A stretch of 64,000 bases of DNA. It comes from Alkalihalobacterium chitinilyticum (GTDB lineage Bacteria; Bacillota; Bacilli; Bacillales; Bacillaceae_F). Below, one piece after another: positions 35,032 to 44,368 of this stretch. Made by a program: the position numbers and the translations under genes. Under the pieces are notes generated by a model that saw only the letters and a program-made list of their open reading frames with translations, did not search any database and had not been told where the DNA came from. Where the stretch lies: NCBI RefSeq assembly GCF_029028005.1, contig NZ_JAOTPO010000009.1:1-64000 (forward strand), written 5' to 3'. Positions within the stretch are counted from its first letter, which is position 1; each line of letters opens with the position of its first letter.

Positions 35032-36009
35032 TTGATTATACAAGATTCCGTTTACGGCAGTTATGAAATAGAAAAAGTCCTTGAAGAACTCATTCTTTCT
35101 AGTCCAGTGCAGCGCTTGAAGGAAATTCATCAAGGTGGCGCTAGTTACTTAGTTAACCCAAAATGGAATGGGACAAGATATGACCATTCGGTAGGAGTGA
35201 TGTTACTCATTCGAAAGCTTGGAGGATCGCTCGAAGAACAAATCGCAGGTTTGCTTCATGATGTGTCCCATACTGCATTTTCTCATGTGATTGATTTTGT
35301 CCTTGAACAATTAGAGGATAGTTATCACGAAAAAATACTTCATCAAGTTGTTGAAACTTCTGAGGTCCCACAAATTCTAAAGAAACATGGGTACAGTTAT
35401 GAGGACTTGCTATCTGATGATGAAAAATGGACGTTGCTTGAGCAGCCTGCTCCAGAGCTTTGTGCAGATCGAGTTGATTATACACTTCGAGATATGTTTG
35501 AATACGGCAAGATTACCCGTAATGAAATCGAACACTTTTTAGACCAGCTTACTGTTGTAGATGGTAAAATGTTTATTCGAGATTTAGAAACGGCTGAGTG
35601 GTTTGTGGAAACGTACTACAAAGAGGTCATTGATTTCTTCTTGGATCCTTTAAATGTTTACGGTTACGACCTATTAACGAAAGCGATTAAGATCGGATTT
35701 GAAAAAAACATAATAACTATTGATGATATGTTAGGTGTGGATGAAGAAATAATGTCCATAATGAGCAAATCTCGAGACCAGGACTTACAGTTTTTAATTG
35801 GGCAACTTCACGATCAAGTTAACGTTTGTGAAGATAAAGAAGATTATCATGTGCACATGAAAAAGAAAGTAAGGTTGATCGATCCATCTGTGTACATAGA
35901 AAAACAATTAGTGAAGGGCTCAAGTTTATCTAAAAAAATTAAAATGATGAACGAAGCGGCTTTAAAAAAATCCACTGAAGGTACGTATGTGAAGGTTATT
36001 CATAGGTAG
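35032..36009 (+). CDS. HD-domain phosphohydrolase (dNTPase/YwfO-like)
   Basis: 325 residues from the TTG at 35032 (GAGAGGAGGAAC upstream; the TTT/ATG region before it lacks an RBS). HD residues: RYDHSVGVMLL, AGLLHDVSHTAFSH and CADRVDYTLRD, the usual H..HD..D set. It belongs to the dGTP triphosphohydrolase-like HD group, in which YwfO hydrolyses several dNTPs and is influenced by alarmone or nucleotide levels. Actual substrate unknown. Single gene. Confidence 0.85.
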   Translation: MIIQDSVYGSYEIEKVLEELILSSPVQRLKEIHQGGASYLVNPKWNGTRYDHSVGVMLLIRKLGGSLEEQIAGLLHDVSHTAFSHVIDFVLEQLEDSYHEKILHQVVETSEVPQILKKHGYSYEDLLSDDEKWTLLEQPAPELCADRVDYTLRDMFEYGKITRNEIEHFLDQLTVVDGKMFIRDLETAEWFVETYYKEVIDFFLDPLNVYGYDLLTKAIKIGFEKNIITIDDMLGVDEEIMSIMSKSRDQDLQFLIGQLHDQVNVCEDKEDYHVHMKKKVRLIDPSVYIEKQLVKGSSLSKKIKMMNEAALKKSTEGTYVKVIHR

Positions 36010-36031
36010 TACGAAACGAAATGTATTAAAG

Positions 36032-36068
36032 AGCGATGGTGTAAAGGGGACGTTTCCATCGCTTTTTT
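36032..36068 (+). terminator. intrinsic terminator after the HD gene
   Basis: AGCGATGG (36032-36039) pairs with CCATCGCT (36056-36063), followed by a T-run. Confidence 0.92.
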
Positions 36069-36184
36069 AGTGGGCCCAAACGTTAAACTTTGGCACCCAA
36101 TACATTGTCTTTCTATAATTTACAAACTCTTTTCCTTCTATATGTTCGTTATAATACGGGATATAGGCAAAGGAGGGCGAGCTC

Positions 36185-37918
36185 GTGTCACACAATGATG
36201 AGCGTCGATTATTTAATCGTAAGTTTATATATATTGGATGTACCTTACTCTTTTTATTAGTAGTTGGAGGTTCCATTCTAGCAATCTACCCATTTTCATC
36301 AAAAGAACAAGTGGAGTACTTTCATTCCGAGCATCCGATTATTTATAAAACAGAAGTCTTTGAAGGTGAATCTATTCTTTTGAACAACCAATACTATGTT
36401 AGTTTAAGATTTTTTAAGGAACACATCGATCCAACTGGTTTTTTTGATGAACAGTCAAGGTCAATGATCATTACAACGGATGATAAAGTGCTCCAAGTTC
36501 CAGAGGAGGAACTGTCTATTTTTATAAATGAAGAGCCTTTTACATTTGAAATCCCAGTATTAACATTAAATGAACAAGATTATTTTATAAGCCTTGAGTT
36601 AGTCGAAATGATTTATGCGTTGGAAACAAATGTAGTCGATGAGACAACAGCTCTTTTTATTCGCGAAGACGGTGAAGAAGTACAATATGCGGTTGTAGCA
36701 GACTCATTAAAGGAGCACGAAGCACGCTTAAGAGTAAAAGAGACAGTAACAAGTCCATTTACAGCAGAAGTAATGATTGATGAAAGAGTCATTGTTGAAC
36801 AACAAAACGAGGAGTTTGTGTATGTCCGTAAGTTAAATGGGGTCGCTGGTTTTATAAAAAGAGATCATATTACCTTAGATCTTGAGCGAGAGCGGATCGT
36901 AGTAGAAGTGGATGGAAAAGGAAACACGGACCTACCTATCATTGATGGACCAATTAACCTGACGTGGGAAGCTGTATACACAGAAACACCTAGTGCAAGC
37001 TCCTTACCTGAACTCCCTGGGGTAAACGTTGTTTCGCCGACATGGTTTAAACTCAAAAACGGTGAAGGAAATATTTCAAATCTTGGATCGTTAGAGTATA
37101 TGGAATGGGCAAGAGACAGGGGCTTTCAAGTATGGGGGTTATTTTCTAATGACTTTGATCCTGATTTAACCAATGAGGCGCTCTCCAGTTTTGAAACCCG
37201 TCAGAACATGATTCGTCAGCTTATTTATTATAGTCAATTATATGGCTTAGACGGAATTAATGTTGACTTTGAGAATGTATTTTTAAAAGATAAAGATTTG
37301 GTTACGCAATTTATGAGAGAACTTACCCCGTATCTCCATCGTGCCGGATTGATTGTTTCTATGGACATTACGTTTATTTCTGCGAGTGAAAATTGGTCGA
37401 TGTTTTATGACCGAGTGGCCTTATCATCGATCGTGGATTATATGATTGTTATGGCCTATGATGAGCATTGGGCAACATCTCCACAGTCTGGAAGTGTGGC
37501 TAGCCTGCCGTGGGTGGAACAAAATGTGTTGCGATTACTGGAAGAAGTTCCGAATGAAAAGCTCGTGCTTGGAATTCCATTCTATGCAAGACTGTGGACT
37601 GAGCAAACGACAGACGGTGGAAATGTTGAGGTGTCCTCTCAAGCATTGTCTATGAATGAAGTGCAAGAATGGATAAAAGAGCGGGGATTAACACCAACCT
37701 ATGACATAGCAACTGGTCAATATTATGTTGAGTTTATTGATGAAAGTGAAGAAGCGACATATAAGATTTGGATAGAAGATGAAACGTCGATTGAAAAAAG
37801 GGTGGCTATTAGTCAGGAACACAAACTAGCGGGTGTTGCGAGTTGGGCCAGACACTTTGCAAATGATGCTGCTTGGAAGCATTTAAATCAAGTACTTCAC
37901 AGTAAATCTGAAAAGTAA
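36185..37918 (+). CDS. membrane-anchored GH18 family glycoside hydrolase
   Basis: 577 residues. A short cytoplasmic N-terminus and one membrane helix (about residues 16-36), then a copper-amine-oxidase-N/SH3-like stalk (~50-250), and a C-terminal GH18 barrel. The catalytic motif is DGINVDFEN (near 352-360), with the acid Glu intact, and MAYDEHWATSP downstream. It probably cleaves N-acetylglucosamine bonds in cell wall or spore peptidoglycan (SleL/YaaH/YdhD-like). GTG start with AAAGGAGGG upstream. Confidence 0.88.
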   Translation: MSHNDERRLFNRKFIYIGCTLLFLLVVGGSILAIYPFSSKEQVEYFHSEHPIIYKTEVFEGESILLNNQYYVSLRFFKEHIDPTGFFDEQSRSMIITTDDKVLQVPEEELSIFINEEPFTFEIPVLTLNEQDYFISLELVEMIYALETNVVDETTALFIREDGEEVQYAVVADSLKEHEARLRVKETVTSPFTAEVMIDERVIVEQQNEEFVYVRKLNGVAGFIKRDHITLDLERERIVVEVDGKGNTDLPIIDGPINLTWEAVYTETPSASSLPELPGVNVVSPTWFKLKNGEGNISNLGSLEYMEWARDRGFQVWGLFSNDFDPDLTNEALSSFETRQNMIRQLIYYSQLYGLDGINVDFENVFLKDKDLVTQFMRELTPYLHRAGLIVSMDITFISASENWSMFYDRVALSSIVDYMIVMAYDEHWATSPQSGSVASLPWVEQNVLRLLEEVPNEKLVLGIPFYARLWTEQTTDGGNVEVSSQALSMNEVQEWIKERGLTPTYDIATGQYYVEFIDESEEATYKIWIEDETSIEKRVAISQEHKLAGVASWARHFANDAAWKHLNQVLHSKSEK

Positions 37919-37988
37919 AAGAATACTAGGTAGGATTTATACAATAAGTAGTCATTCCACCTTTATATATAAATTTATTAGGTAATTT

Positions 37989-38018
37989 AAAGGTGGTCGA
38001 AGAATATCGACCACCTTT
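37989..38018. terminator. bidirectional terminator, GH18 / DUF4003
   Basis: AAAGGTGGTCGA and TCGACCACCTTT form a perfect 12-bp stem with a six-base loop, followed by Ts on the plus strand. Confidence 0.95.
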
Positions 38019-39017
38019 TTAATTCGTGTTTGAGTTTGAAGAGGCAACGGAAACGCTGGTAACAGCAGCGATCATCGCTGCTTGTTGTGCCTGCATGAGT
38101 GCTTCAAAAGTAGTAAAGATGCCGGTTTCTAGTATCATGGATTCCTTCATTTTATCTGTCATTAAAAAGTTAACCGCCATTATAAAATTCATATCTTTAT
38201 GCCATCTGAATGATTTTTCCTTATTAAGTTGGTCTTCAAGTTTCAATACAAAGTCTATTTCCTGAATACCGTCCTCAAGTAAGGCAAGTAACCCGACTTC
38301 AGGGTAGTGCATCGTCTTTAATCTTCGTCTAGATTGCTTAAATCTGTCCAAGATATTTAAAGAGCGTTCAATGAGGACATTTGGTTTTTCTTCATATTGC
38401 AGCGATAAAATGTGGCTAAGAAATTGAAGGTCATTTCCTTTTCTAAAACCATTTTTAGAGAGCTCATTATAATACGTTTCTGTTAGATCTAGAAGCTTTT
38501 GCTTATCCGTATCTACTTTTGCTAGTAAGACTGCTAACGGATAGTCAACAGTGGATGTGAGAAAAAAGTGTTGCGCCTTCATTCCCTTATAAATGGCTAG
38601 TGCACGCTCGATACTTTCGCAATGATCACTTTCATCAGGATCGTTAGTAAGTAAAATCATTGCTGCTATATAGGAAAATGAATCGCGTTTAAATCCGCCT
38701 TGAATTAACTTTTCATATAAATCGATGAATTCTTGGAATTTTTCTTTTGGATTTTCAAAACGGACATCGAGCATCGCAGCGATCGTAAAACGTTGGTAAC
38801 CTCTTAATGTTGAGAGCAGTCCAACCTGACTTTTTATGTACTCACTTAATTCTGTAAAATGCGATATATTTAATGCTTTATTGTTAACGACATAAATTGA
38901 GGCCACCATCATCAATGTTTTGTCAGAAACTTTCCATTTTAATGCACTTTTTAATTGTTTATAACCATCTATGTATTGCTCAACCTTTTGTTGCAAAGGT
39001 TCCTGTAAGATCATCAT
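38019..39017 (-). CDS. DUF4003 family protein
   Basis: 332 residues from the ATG at 39017 (39014 and 39032 are alternative starts; no start has a perfect RBS). All-helical repeats of the DUF4003 family, with a hydrophobic Ala-rich C-terminal segment (EALMQAQQAAMIAAVTSVSV). The family has no known function. Single gene on the minus strand. Confidence 0.82.
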   Translation of the reverse strand: MMILQEPLQQKVEQYIDGYKQLKSALKWKVSDKTLMMVASIYVVNNKALNISHFTELSEYIKSQVGLLSTLRGYQRFTIAAMLDVRFENPKEKFQEFIDLYEKLIQGGFKRDSFSYIAAMILLTNDPDESDHCESIERALAIYKGMKAQHFFLTSTVDYPLAVLLAKVDTDKQKLLDLTETYYNELSKNGFRKGNDLQFLSHILSLQYEEKPNVLIERSLNILDRFKQSRRRLKTMHYPEVGLLALLEDGIQEIDFVLKLEDQLNKEKSFRWHKDMNFIMAVNFLMTDKMKESMILETGIFTTFEALMQAQQAAMIAAVTSVSVASSNSNTN

Positions 39018-39220
39018 AATCACTTCTTTCATTAGACTTTACTTAATATACGAAATGTAGAGCGATTGGTTGCACACTTTTGTACATTACAAGAAAGGTT
39101 ATTTCCTTTTAGTTTATCCTAATATTTTTTCAATCATCGGAGAAATATTTTGAGGGTTAGGAAAAAGTTGTTACCTAACTTCATCATTTGAATTATCGAG
39201 TTTACTTTCAAAAACAAAAT

Positions 39221-39248
39221 AAAAAGAGACTGATAAACATCAGCCTCT
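39221..39248 (-). terminator. intrinsic terminator overlapping the 39240-39572 gene
   Basis: On the minus strand AGAGGCTGAT, loop GTTT, ATCAGTCTCT, then TTTTATTTTG. The left arm contains the stop region of the gene upstream. Confidence 0.88.
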
Positions 39249-39572
39249 TGCATAAGAAAGCTTTTTGAATGGGACAATTTTTGTGAATTGTTGAAAGTCC
39301 CGTAACTCACTCTCAATTTTAATCAGTTTCAAGACATCCGTGAACGTTTGAACATTTTGTATTACGTCAATAAACTGTTCGGTAAAAGAACGATTTTCTA
39401 ATGATGACCGCAAATGAGCATTCAAGGTAACCCAATCAAAACTTTGTGTTTCGTACGCTTTAGAACGGCTCCATAAAATGTATTGGTAGCTAATCGGTGA
39501 TAGTGTAAGGTTACTATCAGTTTCAAGAAAATCATTACACCATTTTACAGCTAGTGCTTTTTCCTCAATCAT
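39240..39572 (-). CDS. hypothetical protein, 110 residues
   Basis: Soluble, mostly helical, with no recognised domain; IESELRDFQQFTKIVPFKKL near the C-terminus. The RBS is weak (AAGGG ten bases before the ATG). The terminator right at its stop supports a real gene. Function unknown. Confidence 0.65.
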   Translation of the reverse strand: MIEEKALAVKWCNDFLETDSNLTLSPISYQYILWSRSKAYETQSFDWVTLNAHLRSSLENRSFTEQFIDVIQNVQTFTDVLKLIKIESELRDFQQFTKIVPFKKLSYARG

Positions 39573-39658
39573 AAGGCAACAACCCTTATCTAGTAATTAT
39601 CTTCTACCATTATATTAGAATGTTGGCCGATAAACTACTTGATAAGTTTGGAAGACGC

Positions 39659-40153
39659 TTATAGGAGTTTTTCTGCCTTTAACTTTTCTATGACGAGAAG
39701 GTCGGTTTCAAAGGCTAGTTCTGGTATCGCGTCAAAGGCAAAGTAGTCTACTTCACTTAAATCATCATTCGCTTTTAACGTGCCACCTAAAACTTCTGCA
39801 AAAAACCATATACCTACAGTATGCTGTTCAGGATTATGAAAATTCGAGTGCACCTCATAAACTTTTTTTAATTCGATATGCAGACCTGTTTCTTCAAAAA
39901 ACTCTCTTTTGGCTGCTGCACGAACGTCTTCATCGTATTCAACATAACCACATGGAATACACCATTTATCCTTATAACTTATATTACGTTTTCCGAGAAG
40001 AAGTTTTTGGTCCTGGATAACAATTGCGGCCACGCCAACGATTGGATTTTGATAAAAAATAAATCCGCAATTGATACACTTAGGTTGGTGAATACTTTTC
40101 GTACCTTGAATTTCTAATGTACCACCGCATTTCGGACAAAACCGGTAGCGCAT
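39659..40153 (-). CDS. Nudix hydrolase with N-terminal zinc ribbon
   Basis: 164 residues. The zinc ribbon has CPKC and CINC (residues 6-9 and 26-29). The complete Nudix box [23 protein letters not shown] follows (near 86-108). It resembles NudC/NADH pyrophosphatase-like and ADP-ribose pyrophosphatase-like proteins; the precise nucleotide substrate is not readable. Cytoplasmic. The start ATG has TGGGGTGATCAA upstream. Confidence 0.9.
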   Translation of the reverse strand: MRYRFCPKCGGTLEIQGTKSIHQPKCINCGFIFYQNPIVGVAAIVIQDQKLLLGKRNISYKDKWCIPCGYVEYDEDVRAAAKREFFEETGLHIELKKVYEVHSNFHNPEQHTVGIWFFAEVLGGTLKANDDLSEVDYFAFDAIPELAFETDLLVIEKLKAEKLL

Positions 40154-40320
40154 TTGATCACCCCATTTATCAAATAGCTTTTATGTAACATAGGACACCA
40201 TGGAAGATAGATGCACTTTAAATAAATTGTCAAGGTAAGTACTTCAAAAAAACATAAATGCAATTATCTTTTTAGTATTAGGGCAAACTATTTTAAAATG
40301 CTATGGAGAGTGAAGTGACA

Positions 40321-40590
40321 ATGTCCTATGTTAATGGTCAAATTATTACCGGAGAATTTGATACGAATTCAAATGAATTCTTGCTGCATTCCGTCAAACA
40401 CCATTTAACAGAAACCAGTTTAAAGCAAAGTCAAGTTGCCCAATTATATAATTACTTGAAAAAGCACGAGAACGAAGCGGGTGGACAAGTTGTCAGCCTT
40501 TACGATCAACTGCTTGTTCCGTTATCAAGCAAAGAGACAAAGGCCATCTTAAGAGATCTTGAACAAATTCAATACCTATATCAGGAATGA
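40321..40590 (+). CDS. hypothetical protein, 89 residues
   Basis: Start chosen at the ATG at 40321 (GGAGAGTGAAG upstream; the ATG at 40303 overlaps this). A short soluble helical protein with DQLLVPLSSKETKAILRDLEQI at the C-terminus. No domain recognised. Single gene, convergent with the next. Confidence 0.65.
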   Translation: MSYVNGQIITGEFDTNSNEFLLHSVKHHLTETSLKQSQVAQLYNYLKKHENEAGGQVVSLYDQLLVPLSSKETKAILRDLEQIQYLYQE

Positions 40591-40621
40591 AGATCCCCCC
40601 CTGAAAAGTTTCACTTTCACT

Positions 40622-40924
40622 TTATTGTTGCTCTCGCTTTGAAATTTCTTCAGTAACAATAAATGCGAGGTCCTCATTACCAAATAAGGAAAGTACACCG
40701 AGGACGGTATCGTCAGGGATTGGACCTGCTTCTTCTTTAGAAACTGTTAAACTTAAAGCTTGTTGTAAAGCTTGGTTACTTTCTTGGTTAGGATAGGCTC
40801 GTAAGTATAGTTCCTCAGGATTTAAATCATGATTGACACACCATTGGGCAAAAACGAGAATCATCATTTGTTCATCTTGTTGAAAGTTTTGGATAATCTG
40901 TTCTTCTAATTGCTTTTTGCTCAT
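40622..40924 (-). CDS. hypothetical protein, 100 residues
   Basis: Acidic, helical protein with VFAQWCVNHDLNPEELYLRAYP in the N-terminal half. AAGGAGATTTTTCA precedes the ATG. Not recognised. Transcribed away from the SUV3-like gene. Confidence 0.7.
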   Translation of the reverse strand: MSKKQLEEQIIQNFQQDEQMMILVFAQWCVNHDLNPEELYLRAYPNQESNQALQQALSLTVSKEEAGPIPDDTVLGVLSLFGNEDLAFIVTEEISKREQQ

Positions 40925-41093
40925 TGAAAAATCTCCTTATAAACAGTATGGTTAATATATTATAACAAACAACTTTGGATGACGAATAAAAAAGAACACT
41001 GCGTCTCTTTCAGACAAAAGTGAAGCTAGCCAATAAGTAGTAAAAATCTAAAAAAAATACATAGTGTCTCTGAACGAATAGGAAGGGGTGCTT

Positions 41094-43664
41094 ATGATGA
41101 GCAAGCTAACCGTACTTTACCCTCAAGCGATAGAACATACGAAAATGAAAATTAATGAGGACATCGATCATTACCTTGAGATAAAAGAATCAATGCCCAC
41201 ATATGAACAATATATAATTGACCGTCGGCACTATATTGAACAAATTTGGATTAATGTCTGGCTTACAAAAGTAACGAATGATGTACCAAAGCGAGAGAAG
41301 AAGGCTTTTCTTAGTGAAAATGGCTATGAAGTTGAAGGTGTAGACCGGAAATTGATTAACCGTTTGTTTCGAAACGAAATGCGTTCATATGAACCATTTG
41401 ATACCCTTTCATGGGTTGAGGAATCATTTTCTGGAAATGACTTAGGATGGGAAGAACGTTATCATCGTGTACGCGAAGAATTTCTTAAAAGAAAAGAAGA
41501 AGAGTTACAAGCTGAAAAAAGAAGCAGCATTAAAGAAAACATTGAAGCTTTTGCTCAACATTTAATTGCAGAAGAATATGAACATTTTTACCTTTACGTC
41601 AGGCACCATGTGGCGAAACAATTAGCTTTTGATTTTGAGAACAATCAAAAGTATCCTGCAATTGCACCTTTTAAGATAGAAGAGAAGTTAGTTGAAGAAG
41701 GTCCTTTTGATCCCTCTAACTATTCAACAATAGCTACGTTTTTTGATGAATTAACAGGGGCTGTTCATAAAAAATTTCATTGGGAATACGAAACGTATTT
41801 TTATGCGTATGAAAAATTAATCGGTGACTATCTTCCAAATTTTGTAGCACGTACTGTATTGGAGCAATTGCCTCCATCACTAACGGATCAATATGCTATA
41901 GAATTCAATCGAGACTTATCTCAAAGATCGTTAAGAAAACTGTTAACCATCTATGTCAATACTCTTGAAAGTGATTATTTTAAAAGGATACAAGAAGAAT
42001 ATGTATCTGATCTTCTCGAATTAGCAACCATTCAATTTGATCTAGAACGTCACGAAAAAATATACGAACAAGATCTTGAAGATCGTGAACGAAAAAAAGC
42101 CGAAGAAATAGCTGAGATTGAAAGAAAAAAAGCGATGGAAGAACGGATGCTCGAAGATATATTTGGGCGTGAATATCGACCATCGATTGGCCGAAACATT
42201 CAGTATGTGCTGCATATCGGTGAAACCAATACAGGTAAGACCCATCATGCACTAGAACGAATGAAAGAAGCAAACAGCGGTTTATATTTAGCACCACTTC
42301 GATTGTTAGCTCTTGAAGTATTCGATAAATTAAATCACGAAGGAGTTCCTTGTTCACTGAAAACAGGTGAAGAAGAAAAAGAGATGGAAGGTGCGAACCA
42401 TATTTCGTGTACAGTTGAAATGTTCCATGAAAAAGAGTTCTACGATATCGTTGTCATTGATGAGGCTCAAATGATTGCAGATAATGATCGTGGGTTTTCA
42501 TGGTTCAAGGCGCTCACAAAAGCTAATGCGAAAGAAGTCCATATTATCGGAAGTCATAACGCAGAATCAATGATTGTCGAACTGCTGGGGGATTCGGATA
42601 TTGAAATTTATAAGTATTACCGCGAAATCCCCCTTGAAGTAGAGTCGAAAGAGTTTAGCATGAAGCATACGAGAAAAGGGGATGCACTCGTTTGTTTTTC
42701 CCGAAGAAGAGTACTTGAAACGGCTTCTAAGTTGCAGAACAGCGGTCATTCGGTCAGTATGATTTACGGCAGTATGCCCCCTGAAACGCGGAAAAAACAA
42801 ATGCAACGTTTTATTGATGGTGAAACGAATGTCATAGTTGCGACAGATGCGATCGGCATGGGGTTAAACTTACCGATTCGGCGAATTGTTTTTCTAGAAA
42901 ATGAAAAATTTGACGGTACAAGAAGACGACGTCTAACGTCTCAAGAAGTAAAACAAATTGCTGGACGTGCAGGTCGGAAAGGGATCTATGATGTTGGTAA
43001 AGTCGCTTTTACGAAAGACATTAAACGTATGAAGCGTCTGTTAGATCAAGAAGATGCACTTGTGTCGACATTCGCCATTGCACCAACGAATGCAGTATTT
43101 GAGCGATTTCAGAAATATCATCGTGATCTTGGAACGTTTTTTGAGCTATGGAATAAGTTTGAAAGTCCAAAAGGTACGAAGAAAGCAACTCTTTCTGAGG
43201 AAAGAGAATTGTATACGATGGTACGTGGTACGCAAATCGAGGCACGCTTATCAATGATGGATCTTTATGGATTTTTACATTTACCTTTTTCGACGAATGA
43301 AACGCTCCTAACAAAACAGTGGAGAAGAGCTATGTCCGCGATAATAAAAGGTGAAGAACTACCGGAGCCTATTATTAAAAAAGGGACACTTGAAGAAGTA
43401 GAGCTGTCTTACAAAGCGGTTGGTTTACATTTGCTATTCTTGTACCGGCTTGACCGACGTACCGAAGCATTATACTGGGAGCGAGTACGTGAGGAGATTA
43501 GTGATGATGTACACGAACGCCTAAAAACAGACGTCCGAAATATGAGCAAGAACTGTAAAACCTGCGGAACGAAGCTTGACCTTGACTTCGCATTTCCAAT
43601 ATGTGAGGACTGCTATGCTTCCCGACACAAGAAATATGATTATTATTATGAATTCAAAAGATAG
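41094..43664 (+). CDS. SUV3-like superfamily 2 RNA helicase
   Basis: 856 residues from the ATG at 41094 (GGAAGGGG upstream). Residues ~1-375 are a charged, helical extension without a known domain. The helicase core then shows HIGETNTGKTHHALER (Walker A), APLRLLALEVFDKL, SCTVEMF, VVIDEAQMI (DEAQ), VIVATDAIGMGLNLPIRRI and QIAGRAGR. This is the pattern of mitochondrial SUV3/ alphaproteobacterial SUV3-like helicases rather than DEAD-box CshA. The C-terminus has a treble-clef-like CKTCGTKLD...CEDCYA zinc site. Probably an RNA helicase for RNA decay or processing; its partner nuclease is unknown. A transglycosylase gene follows 19 bases later. Confidence 0.85.
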   Translation: MMSKLTVLYPQAIEHTKMKINEDIDHYLEIKESMPTYEQYIIDRRHYIEQIWINVWLTKVTNDVPKREKKAFLSENGYEVEGVDRKLINRLFRNEMRSYEPFDTLSWVEESFSGNDLGWEERYHRVREEFLKRKEEELQAEKRSSIKENIEAFAQHLIAEEYEHFYLYVRHHVAKQLAFDFENNQKYPAIAPFKIEEKLVEEGPFDPSNYSTIATFFDELTGAVHKKFHWEYETYFYAYEKLIGDYLPNFVARTVLEQLPPSLTDQYAIEFNRDLSQRSLRKLLTIYVNTLESDYFKRIQEEYVSDLLELATIQFDLERHEKIYEQDLEDRERKKAEEIAEIERKKAMEERMLEDIFGREYRPSIGRNIQYVLHIGETNTGKTHHALERMKEANSGLYLAPLRLLALEVFDKLNHEGVPCSLKTGEEEKEMEGANHISCTVEMFHEKEFYDIVVIDEAQMIADNDRGFSWFKALTKANAKEVHIIGSHNAESMIVELLGDSDIEIYKYYREIPLEVESKEFSMKHTRKGDALVCFSRRRVLETASKLQNSGHSVSMIYGSMPPETRKKQMQRFIDGETNVIVATDAIGMGLNLPIRRIVFLENEKFDGTRRRRLTSQEVKQIAGRAGRKGIYDVGKVAFTKDIKRMKRLLDQEDALVSTFAIAPTNAVFERFQKYHRDLGTFFELWNKFESPKGTKKATLSEERELYTMVRGTQIEARLSMMDLYGFLHLPFSTNETLLTKQWRRAMSAIIKGEELPEPIIKKGTLEEVELSYKAVGLHLLFLYRLDRRTEALYWERVREEISDDVHERLKTDVRNMSKNCKTCGTKLDLDFAFPICEDCYASRHKKYDYYYEFKR

Positions 43665-43683
43665 AAAGTGAAAGGTAAGAATC

Positions 43684-44319
43684 ATGGGGAAGAAGAAAAA
43701 GAAAATAAGAAAATCAATGAGAGGACGGTTAATCTTCGCATTCGCCGTTCTTCTTCTTGTGATGGTGTTACATTATCAAACGGAAATAAAAAGAGGTCTT
43801 ATTCAATTTTCGTTTAAAGATAATGCCATTCCAAGCTGTTATATACCGATTTATAAAGAAGCTGCCGAAACGTATGCCATACCATGGGAATTACTCGCTG
43901 CGATTCATCGAATTGAAACGAGATTTTCAACGGTAGATCCAATGGTTAGTTCAGTTGGAGCTGTCGGTCATTTTCAATTTATGCCCCGTACATGGGTCGG
44001 TTGGCGATACCCAGGAACCGACTTAGGAGATATAACAGATGGTGTAGATATAACCGACCTCGAATTGATAGTAGAATATGGCGGCTATGGGATAGATGCT
44101 TCAGGTAACGGAAAAGCAGATCCTTTTAATGTAGTTGATGCTGCGAATGCCGCAGCAAAATATTTAGCCGATCATGGTGCGGCAAATGGTGATCTACCAA
44201 AAGCGGTTTTTTCTTATAATCATAGTCAAAAATATGTAGATAAAGTGTTGCATTACTATGAGCTGTATAACGACGGCGGATACACAGCAGAAAAGCCGTC
44301 TGGGTATTGTTTTAAATAG
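43684..44319 (+). CDS. lytic transglycosylase, SLT family
   Basis: 211 residues. One N-terminal membrane helix (about residues 16-28) anchors an extracellular domain with WELLAAIHRIETRFS, in which Glu of HRIET is the likely catalytic acid, then SVGAVGHFQFMPRTWVGW and KAVFSYNHSQKYVDKVL. It cuts the glycan strands of peptidoglycan. It follows the helicase by 19 bases and may be co-transcribed. RBS GTGAAAGGTAAG. Confidence 0.9.
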   Translation: MGKKKKKIRKSMRGRLIFAFAVLLLVMVLHYQTEIKRGLIQFSFKDNAIPSCYIPIYKEAAETYAIPWELLAAIHRIETRFSTVDPMVSSVGAVGHFQFMPRTWVGWRYPGTDLGDITDGVDITDLELIVEYGGYGIDASGNGKADPFNVVDAANAAAKYLADHGAANGDLPKAVFSYNHSQKYVDKVLHYYELYNDGGYTAEKPSGYCFK

Positions 44320-44326
44320 AAATAAG

Positions 44327-44358
44327 AGGCGGGCACCTGGTGACAGTGCTCGCCTTAT
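44327..44358. terminator. intrinsic terminator, transglycosylase / DUF4179
   Basis: AGGCGGGCAC (44327-44336) pairs with GTGCTCGCCT (44346-44355) with one mismatch, between convergent genes. The flanking T-runs are short. Confidence 0.75.
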
Positions 44359-44368
44359 ATGGTTAGCC

